IMG/VR virus record: IMGVR_UViG_3300022696_000039
Span: 1 to 41,594 of that record
Reading direction: 5' to 3' (one strand)
DNA from: a virus
DNA: 41,594 nt
Shown: positions 37,024-41,594 of the stretch, one piece after another
How positions within the stretch are numbered: position 1 is the stretch's first letter
Layout: every line of letters starts with the position of its first letter
Notes under the pieces: generated by a model
Databases searched by the model: none
What the model was told of the DNA's origin: nothing
Seen by the model: only the letters and a program-made list of their open reading frames with translations
Program-made: the position numbers and the translations under genes

Positions 37024-37406
37024 TCCGAGCCATCCGCTTCCACGGCTTCGGCTTGAGCTTCGGCCTGTGCTGTCTTTTCTTCTGTGTTGCCTGTGTTACC
37101 GACCAGGGCTTCCTCGATCAGCTTGGCTGGCATCCCCATCGCTTGAGCAATCTCTCTGGCGTTTTTAACGACGAACGCAAAATCCTGAACGGTTAATCCT
37201 TTGGCTTTACCAGGCCGTCTTGTTCCGTCCTCGGTCATCCACCACTCCCGCCGTTCGAGCTGTGGGGCTTTCTCCGACCCGTTTACAATCCAGGCGATGA
37301 CCCGAAGTTCGGAACCGCCACCACGGTCAAACTCTACGGACTGATCATCGAAAACCTTGATTACTTTTGTTTGGATATCTGCTGGCTGGCCTCGTCTTGG
37401 ACTCAT
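37017..37406 (-). CDS. PC4-like/ssDNA-binding candidate (129 aa)
   Basis: Core segment VIKVFDDQSVEFDRGG, LRVIAWIVNGSEK, LERREWWMTEDGTRRPGKAKGLT and DFAFVVKNAREIAQAMG resembles the PC4/p15 fold: strands followed by a D.R.W...G..KGLT element and a helix. The C-terminal ~35 residues are Glu/Ala/Gln-rich. A single-stranded DNA binding role would suit its place in a recombination module. Assignment rests on pattern only. Confidence 0.65.
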   Translation of the reverse strand: MSPRRGQPADIQTKVIKVFDDQSVEFDRGGGSELRVIAWIVNGSEKAPQLERREWWMTEDGTRRPGKAKGLTVQDFAFVVKNAREIAQAMGMPAKLIEEALVGNTGNTEEKTAQAEAQAEAVEADGSEW

Positions 37407-37408
37407 GT

Positions 37409-38035
37409 TTATCTCCCCTCTAATTTTGGATTTGGTTTTACATTGACAACTTTCTGATGCGACACTTTTACACCAGGCCAGTTCAAGCCTGATTTAAAAC
37501 TTTTTGCCATGTTGTTTATTAACGGCATATTGGGGATGACGGCTTCTTCTGGGACACGGCCTTCGACGATGGCTTTGATCAAGGCTTTCTTGTCGGTGAT
37601 GTCTGCGACATAATGATCACGGTAGGTGATGCCATCAACTCTTTTTTGTTCGGGGAGGATGACATCAAAGCCGACCTGATCTTTCATCTCCTGTTCTTTT
37701 TTCTTTCTCTCCTCGGTTTGTTTCATATCCCAACGGGAGAGGGCGGGTTTGAGGATATCTTCTTCGGCTTTGCGGAGGGGTTCGTCTATCTCTCGGCGTT
37801 TGGCGACGGCTTGGTTGTGGGCTTCCTTGGCTGATTTGACAAGCGGGTCGATAAAGTCCCGCCAACGATTGCGCCTTTCTTTAATGCGGAGCAGGGCTTC
37901 TCCGGCAAGCTCGTAGGAATGCTGGTCTTTGATTTCTTTGGCGATGGTATAGGCGAGCTGGGCAAGGTTTGTATGTTCTTTGTGTTGGGCTTGGAACGCT
38001 TTTTCGATGGGTCTTTCTTCCAGGTTTTTAATCAT
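37409..38035 (-). CDS. Coiled-coil protein of recombination module (208 aa)
   Basis: Helical over residues ~20-125, rich in K, E, R and A, including RRNRWRDFIDPLVKSAKEAHNQAVAKRREID and KKKEQEMKDQ. The C-terminal part has DKKALIKAIVEGRVPEEAVIPN and GLNWPGVKVSHQKVVNVKPN. Such coiled-coil proteins are often found next to phage recombinases; they may stabilise or regulate them. No enzymatic motif. Starts MIKNLEER with the AACCTGGA element. Confidence 0.65.
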   Translation of the reverse strand: MIKNLEERPIEKAFQAQHKEHTNLAQLAYTIAKEIKDQHSYELAGEALLRIKERRNRWRDFIDPLVKSAKEAHNQAVAKRREIDEPLRKAEEDILKPALSRWDMKQTEERKKKEQEMKDQVGFDVILPEQKRVDGITYRDHYVADITDKKALIKAIVEGRVPEEAVIPNMPLINNMAKSFKSGLNWPGVKVSHQKVVNVKPNPKLEGR

Positions 38036-38664
38036 TTGAATCTCCTATTCTTTTTAATCCAGTTAAAGACAGACAAGGCATTTAACCAAACTGTCAGGTC
38101 TTTTTCATCAGTAAATTCCACCAGGCTGGGCCGTCCTTCCTTGTCGAGCTTGAGGCCGAATCGACGGAAGTCCTGCGTGTAGCCTGCGATGGTCGAGAGG
38201 CCGTGGGCGTAAGATGCGGTCTGGATGGCGGTGGCAGGGTCGATGCTTCCTGATTTGCAATCCACGATTCCAATGGAGCCGTCGGAGAACTCGCCAACGA
38301 TGTCCGGCGTGAATCCGTATTCCCACAGCTCGCAATATTGGGGGGTTTCAACCAGCTCTGGATAAGGCCGGAAGTTAGTGGCCCGTTCGAATTTGCGATA
38401 CGCTTCGAGCCTGGGCCTTAGTTGATTGTCGAGGTCGTCCTCATCCAGCGTCCCTTTGATATAGAGTTCGATGGCCTTGTGGGATGCGGAGCCGACCCAA
38501 AGATCATATTCGGTGGCGAACCCTGATTCTTTGTATATGCCGACGGCTTTGAGGATTTGGGTGGTTGAAGCCAGCTTTGTCTTGCCGAGATAATAGCTGT
38601 GAGTCTCCGGCTCAAAAATAAAGTCGCTTCGTTGTTCGGTGATGGCCTCCAGGTTTTCTCTCAT
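38032..38664 (-). CDS. PD-(D/E)XK exonuclease-like protein (210 aa)
   Basis: The nuclease core is visible: YLGKTKLASTTQILKA near 25-41, GSASHKAIELYIKG near 59-71, GFTPDIVGEFSDGSIGIVDCKSG near 117-139 (D...D.K, the PD-(D/E)XK motif), and AIQTASYAHGL with the helical QxxxY near 147-153. This is the RecB/Cas4-like exonuclease family often paired with a phage annealing protein. It would resect DNA ends for recombination. It starts MRENLEAI with the AACCTGGAGG element. Confidence 0.85.
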   Translation of the reverse strand: MRENLEAITEQRSDFIFEPETHSYYLGKTKLASTTQILKAVGIYKESGFATEYDLWVGSASHKAIELYIKGTLDEDDLDNQLRPRLEAYRKFERATNFRPYPELVETPQYCELWEYGFTPDIVGEFSDGSIGIVDCKSGSIDPATAIQTASYAHGLSTIAGYTQDFRRFGLKLDKEGRPSLVEFTDEKDLTVWLNALSVFNWIKKNRRFK

Positions 38665-38666
38665 GG

Positions 38667-39470
38667 TTATTTCTCCTTGGGCATCGCCACGGGTTTCTTC
38701 TTGCGGATGTCGTCTATGGATACGGCCCCTTCCTTGACGGCATTGTATAAACCACGGAGGTTGGCGAGATAGGAAGCGTCATCCTCGATGGAGCCGAAGA
38801 ACTCCAGCAGATATTCTTCGAGGACTTCCGGCTTGATGTTGAACTCGGCGATCAAGGCTTGCTTGCCTTTCAGGATTCGGTTCTGGATGGATTCGACTGG
38901 CTTAACCCGACCCTTGGGATTAACGACCAGCTCCTTGGCTTTCTGGAAGTAGCCGTCTTTGACCCATTCGGGAAGCGTCATCAAGACAGCATTCCGTCTG
39001 GCCTTGCTGATTCCAGAAAGAACTTGGTTCCGCATCATGTCGGCGTTCCAAGGAACTACCCCTTGCGACCCTTTGGGTTTGTAGAATTTCGATACCCTGA
39101 CCTCCGTCGAGTTTTGGATGTTCGTCTCCAAATCGATACAGAATCCTTTGACGTAATAATTGGATTTATCTTCACCAATAATTCTTCCGTCTGTTGCAAT
39201 ATTGCCCCACCATCGAGCCAATGCCATTGCGGATCTGATAGACAATCCCTCGACCATGCGACGCGAACCCCCTTCTTTGTAGGGGATTGAATAATAAGCA
39301 CGTTCAGCAAGGTCGGGAACCATTTCGAGTTCTTCGTTCGCATTCGTGAGGCATTGTTGGATGTTGCGTGGGTAGCGACGGGCTTGTTCGATGAGGACTT
39401 CAAGTGCGTTGGATGACACTGGGTCCGTGGGTTTGAGTTGGCTTTGCGACGGTGACGTGACTTCATTCAT
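38667..39470 (-). CDS. Putative recombination/annealing protein (267 aa)
   Basis: Conserved-looking parts: AYYSIPYKEGGSRRMVEGLSIRSAMALARWWGN (~58-90), KGFCIDLETNIQNSTEVRVSKF, and MMRNQVLSGISKARRNAVLMTLPEWVKDGYF (~145-175). I know this pattern from phage proteins placed beside exonucleases; it resembles single-strand annealing proteins of the RecT/Rad52 type, but I cannot confirm the family. It is the first gene after the origin and its ribosome binding site is the AACCTGGAGG element. Confidence 0.7.
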   Translation of the reverse strand: MNEVTSPSQSQLKPTDPVSSNALEVLIEQARRYPRNIQQCLTNANEELEMVPDLAERAYYSIPYKEGGSRRMVEGLSIRSAMALARWWGNIATDGRIIGEDKSNYYVKGFCIDLETNIQNSTEVRVSKFYKPKGSQGVVPWNADMMRNQVLSGISKARRNAVLMTLPEWVKDGYFQKAKELVVNPKGRVKPVESIQNRILKGKQALIAEFNIKPEVLEEYLLEFFGSIEDDASYLANLRGLYNAVKEGAVSIDDIRKKKPVAMPKEK

Positions 39471-39474
39471 ATAA

Positions 39475-39486
39475 CCTCCAGGTTTT
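39475..39486 (-). repeat. AAAACCTGGAGG element acting as ribosome binding site
   Basis: One of six exact or near copies on the minus strand: 39475-39486, 38646-38657, 38017-38028, 35656-35667, 34821-34832 and 34443-34454. Copies at 39475, 34821 and 34443 sit just before a start codon and supply GGAGG. Those at 38646, 38017 and 35656 lie right after a start codon and encode NLE(A/E). All are at gene boundaries of the early module. Confidence 0.7.
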
Positions 39487-39629
39487 AATTTATTTAACGG
39501 GACTATGCCTCAATCTCTTTGGGGAATTTGTCTCCGTTTACTACAAGACGGATATTTTAAAACATTATCATCCAGATCAAAACAAAAATAAGCGTCAAGA
39601 ATAGAAGCTCTTTAATGGTCATGGCTTAG

Positions 39630-39635
39630 ATTATA
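39630..39635 (-). promoter_or_regulatory. Candidate early promoter -10 (TATAAT)
   Basis: A perfect TATAAT on the minus strand lies directly beside DnaA box 1, about 160 bases ahead of the first early gene. The expected -35 falls on the DnaA box region (TATCCA at 17-base spacing) and is poor. If used, DnaA binding would directly affect early transcription. Confidence 0.35.
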
Positions 39636-39638
39636 GCT

Positions 39639-39693
39639 TGTGGATAACTCTGTGGATAACCTGTGGATAACCTGTGGATAAGTCTGTGGATAA
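39639..39693 (-). other. Five tandem DnaA boxes (candidate replication origin)
   Basis: TTATCCACA (minus strand; TGTGGATAA on plus) occurs at 39639-39647, 39651-39659, 39662-39670, 39673-39681 and 39685-39693. All five are exact, in the same orientation, with starts 12, 11, 11 and 12 bases apart, i.e. about one helical turn. An AT-rich stretch lies toward 39500-39630, which could serve as an unwinding region. This is the structure expected for DnaA filament assembly at an origin. Confidence 0.85.
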
Positions 39694-40003
39694 CTTTTTT
39701 TCGTAAACGCCACCCTTCAGGCATCTCCTAAGCCTTTAAGCCTTTTATTCTTTTAAAGCCTTTAGGCCTTCCAAGGCCGTGGGCAAAAATATGATGACAA
39801 GGCCGTCATCCCTTCATCCTCTAAAATGTCAGTCGGGAAGCGGATTCCCTGGGATGAGATGGCCTGATTTATATTCCGGTTTTATCATTCCGGCGAGAGG
39901 CGAGTCGGCTGGGGTGAATATGCCTTTCAGGGTGGTAGAGTAGCCATCCTCTCTCATCGGCTCTTTAGCGGTTTTTTTGAAAAACACAAAGAACGGTTGA
40001 ACG

Positions 40004-40070
40004 AAAAAAAAAGAACCTCCGGCTAAAGAATGTCTATATTTTGGGGATACAGAGGTTGCCGAAGGTTCTT
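40004..40070 (-). terminator. Intrinsic terminator with long loop
   Basis: On the minus strand AAGAACCTTCGGC (40070-40058) pairs with GCCGGAGGTTCTT (40023-40011), 12 of 13 positions. This is followed by a run of nine thymines. The loop is 34 bases. It lies downstream of the last gene of the late operon (nuclease, ending 40454) and before the origin, as expected for the end of the transcript. Confidence 0.7.
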
Positions 40071-40306
40071 AAAATCTGAACATTCTTCCCTCATCCCCAA
40101 AGCTGTTGTGATTTTTCAAAAGTCTGAAGCGGATGGCAAGCAAAATATTTTTGGGTTTTATCCTAGCCTGGGTAAAATGCCGTAAAACGGCCAGAAATGG
40201 GGCTAGATTTGATTTTGGGGTGCTATGGTATTCCGGAGGCCTTTCGAGGGCTTAGAATTGAATCTATGGGCCGTAGCTTGCAATCTGTGGGTGTTTTAAG
40301 AAAAAA

Positions 40307-40333
40307 GGGAGGAGCCGGAGAACCTGGAAGCCC
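40307..40333. repeat. 27-base direct repeat, copy 1
   Basis: An identical 27-base unit starting GGGAGGAGCCGGAGAACCTG on the plus strand occurs here and at 40411-40437, 104 bases apart. On the minus strand each copy is followed by a T-rich tract, so these may be repeated terminators. Between them lies a smaller repeat, TGTATTCCCGTTCGG (40336-40350 and 40385-40399). Confidence 0.8.
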
Positions 40334-40356
40334 TCTGTATTCCCGTTCGGGAAGAT

Positions 40357-40385
40357 ATGTCGAAAAAAACGAAAAAAATCGACAT
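40357..40385. repeat. Inverted repeat between the direct repeats
   Basis: ATGTCGA (40357-40363) and TCGACAT (40379-40385) form a 7-base stem around an A-rich loop (two A7 runs separated by CG). On the minus strand the loop is T-rich. It lies within the duplicated area and could be a cruciform or binding site. Confidence 0.5.
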
Positions 40386-40410
40386 GTATTCCCGTTCGGT
40401 AAAAAAAAGA

Positions 40411-40437
40411 GGGAGGAGCCGGAGAACCTGGAAGCCC
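40411..40437. repeat. 27-base direct repeat, copy 2
   Basis: Identical to 40307-40333 and located 17 bases beyond the stop of the nuclease gene. In minus orientation the sequence GGGGAGGGG just upstream can pair with its CCTCCC, followed by eight thymines, giving a possible terminator for the nuclease gene. Confidence 0.75.
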
Positions 40438-40453
40438 GAACCGACCCCTCCCC

Positions 40454-40840
40454 TTAAAAGAGGGCTTGCTTTAGCATCTCGAAGGCCGAGCCGTCCCGAA
40501 GCTCCCTGTCGGAGAATCTGAATAGGCGATATCCGAGCATGGCCATATGGTTGTATTTTTCGATGTCTCGAAGGATGTTGATGGGGTGGCTGTGCGCTCC
40601 CGCCCATTGGCCGAACTGGTTTTTTCTCCAGATGCCACCTTCGATCTCAACGATGATCATTTTGTCAGGCCATGCAAAGTCCGACTTCCATTTGCGTCCG
40701 ATGCCTTTAGCGAATTGGAATTGTTGTGTCGGCCTGGGAAGGTTGTTGGCCCGAAGGTAGAACAAAAAGTAATCCTCCCATTTACGGTTGTCTGCTGATC
40801 TGGAGACCTTGTAAAAGGGAGTCCCAGGTTTTATTTTCAT
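40454..40840 (-). CDS. DUF559-like PD-(D/E)XK endonuclease (128 aa)
   Basis: The nuclease core FAKGIGRKWKSDFAWPDKMIIVEIEGGIW (~42-71) contains the D...E.E motif of VSR/DUF559-like enzymes. SHPINILRDIEKYNHMAMLGYRLFRFSD (~82-110) is the conserved helix-strand ending. It resembles common phage nucleases that may resolve junctions or nick DNA. It lies after the holin-like gene as the last gene of the late operon. Confidence 0.85.
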   Translation of the reverse strand: MKIKPGTPFYKVSRSADNRKWEDYFLFYLRANNLPRPTQQFQFAKGIGRKWKSDFAWPDKMIIVEIEGGIWRKNQFGQWAGAHSHPINILRDIEKYNHMAMLGYRLFRFSDRELRDGSAFEMLKQALF

Positions 40841-40851
40841 TGGGGCCGATA

Positions 40852-41130
40852 TTACTTCTTTATGAACCGATGCTCAACATAATTAAAAATCGCACCGAAA
40901 AGACCAGTCAAAACGACAATTAACGCCCCTTCAAGATTGGTCGGTGTAAAGAGGTCTTTGAGCTGTGGGATGTTTTCAATTATCGGTGACACATGGCTCA
41001 CAAACCACGGCCCTGACATCGCTCCCAGGATTAGACCAGACAGGGCACCCGAGGCATGTTTCACCCATTTGCCCAGGACTTTCTTCACGATCACTTTGCC
41101 GATCAACCAGTTCTTTATTTTTGATATCAT
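40852..41130 (-). CDS. Holin-like membrane protein (92 aa)
   Basis: A basic N-terminus (MISKIKNWLIGKVIVKKVLGKWVKH) is followed by ASGALSGLILGAMSGPWFV and a second hydrophobic segment LIVVLTGLFGAIFNYVEH, with a short basic tail. Two-helix topology, small size and basic start are typical of holins. TAAGGAG precedes the ATG at 41130. A second holin-like candidate is the coiled-coil protein at 924-1340; either or both may act in lysis. Confidence 0.65.
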   Translation of the reverse strand: MISKIKNWLIGKVIVKKVLGKWVKHASGALSGLILGAMSGPWFVSHVSPIIENIPQLKDLFTPTNLEGALIVVLTGLFGAIFNYVEHRFIKK

Positions 41131-41142
41131 GATTAGCTCTCC

Positions 41143-41594
41143 TTAGTTCCATCTTAGGCCTACATAAAAAGCGTTCTTCACAAAATAGCGGTCAAGGCTG
41201 TCCCAGCGCCAACCTTTTCTAAAAAAAGCCACGGTGTCCGGCTCGTAGTCGCCGTGGTATTTCTCCCGCTTCTTGATCATCAGATGCCTCGATATATGAT
41301 ACGGCTCTCTCAACAAATATGACCGCTTTGAGAATTTCTGCAAGGACGACGGGGCGTAAGTTCTCAAGAAGTTTTTTTTGGCCCACCTTTGGAGTTCCCC
41401 GAACTTCGGGTGTCCTCCCTTCCGTTCGTAAAACTCAATAACTTGAGGCAGGTTGTCTGGTGTCCAAAGAGTCCGATAATCTGCGAGTTTAGGCACTTCA
41501 ACCACAGAGGCATCTGCGCTGGCCATCCATCTCGCAATCCCTCGGCCCTCCACAAGTTTGGGCAACCCTGGCAGGAACTTGGGGTGTTCATCCC
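41143..41594 (-). CDS. Unknown phage protein, 3' part (continues at 1-373)
   Basis: C-terminal part of the junction-spanning 241-residue protein that starts at 373 (bases 41496-41594 repeat 1-99). The visible segment contains GGHPKFGELQRWAKKNFLRTYAPSSLQKFSKRS, a basic aromatic region, and FRKGWRWDSLDRYFVKNAFYVGLRWN. It is basic and may bind DNA or be structural. No enzymatic motif found. The next gene, holin-like, starts 13 bases after its stop. Confidence 0.85.
   Translation of the reverse strand, partial: DEHPKFLPGLPKLVEGRGIARWMASADASVVEVPKLADYRTLWTPDNLPQVIEFYERKGGHPKFGELQRWAKKNFLRTYAPSSLQKFSKRSYLLREPYHISRHLMIKKREKYHGDYEPDTVAFFRKGWRWDSLDRYFVKNAFYVGLRWN
41496..41594. repeat. Terminal direct repeat, right copy
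   Basis: Identical to bases 1-99. See the left copy: the unique circle length is therefore 41,495 bp and the junction-spanning gene proves continuity. Confidence 0.97.

Larger units (their letters stand above)
39487..40453. other. Main gene-free region: candidate origin, terminator and repeats
   Basis: No credible gene on either strand. From right to left (transcription direction) it holds duplicated elements (40307-40437), a terminator-like inverted repeat (40004-40070) and structured neighbours, a segment with repeats of AAGCCTTT (around 39730-39770), five DnaA boxes (39639-39693) and an AT-rich stretch toward 39500. This layout suggests the end of the late operon, the replication origin, and the start of the early operon. 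Confidence 0.75.

Noticed and set aside
39570-39598. TTGACG with possible -10 upstream of the first early gene
   Set aside because: At 17-base spacing the -10 would be CTGGAT, matching only two of six positions; GATAAT lies too far.
40197-40457. Plus-strand 86-residue open frame in the gene-free region
   Set aside because: It runs through the direct repeats and A-rich tracts, has no ribosome binding site, and its composition is not protein-like.
1-41594. tRNA genes, CRISPR arrays and insertion sequences
   Set aside because: No cloverleaf-like segment, no regularly spaced repeat-spacer series and no transposase frame was found on reading both strands.

Overview
The window is an essentially complete genome of a tailed double-stranded DNA bacteriophage (Caudoviricetes). 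The first 99 bases (1-99) are repeated exactly as the last 99 (41496-41594). One gene runs unbroken across this junction, so the true molecule is a circle, or a circularly permuted or terminally redundant genome, of about 41,495 bp. The tail set (tail tube, tail terminator, frameshifted chaperone, tape measure of about 590 residues, no sheath) points to siphovirus morphology. The host is a bacterium that uses AGGAGG-type ribosome binding sites and the standard DnaA box TTATCCACA. It cannot be named from this sequence. No integrase is seen; the only repressor-like gene is a small XRE-type protein.

All credible genes lie on the minus strand, so the map reads from high to low coordinates. It begins at a gene-free region (39487-40453). 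This holds five tandem perfect DnaA boxes (39639-39693), a strong terminator-like inverted repeat and duplicated elements, and is the probable replication origin and operon boundary. The early module follows (39470 down to 30168): a putative annealing protein, a PD-(D/E)XK exonuclease-like protein, a coiled-coil protein, a PC4-like protein, a ParB-MTase fusion, a SprT-like metalloprotein, an XRE regulator, several small Cys-rich proteins, and a four-gene tandem family of short proteins starting MNEKEA/MNKKEA, plus a 9-codon remnant. No polymerase, helicase, primase or initiator is recognisable, which fits replication by host machinery from the DnaA-box origin.

After an AT-rich terminator near 30124 the packaging and head module runs TerS, TerL, portal, a small coiled-coil protein, SPP1-gp7/MuF-like protein, protease-scaffold fusion (with an internal scaffold start), decoration-like protein and major capsid protein. 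About ten small structural-looking genes follow (22450-17822), then the connector, stopper, gp10-like, tail terminator and tail tube genes.

Between the tail tube gene and the tail chaperone lies a four-gene sugar cassette: a DUF115/MptE-like protein, a GT4-like and a GT2 glycosyltransferase, and a SAM methyltransferase. All are translationally coupled with the tail operon. It is a strong candidate for a virion glycosylation system. The chaperone pair carries a probable -1 programmed frameshift. Then come the tape measure, distal tail proteins, two large fibre proteins sharing a duplicated module, three tandem His-rich collar/fibre paralogues, and a lysis-like region (DUF5675 protein, XhlA-like coiled-coil/TM protein). 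Through the junction these continue into an unknown gene, a second holin-like protein and a DUF559-like nuclease, ending at the terminator before the origin.
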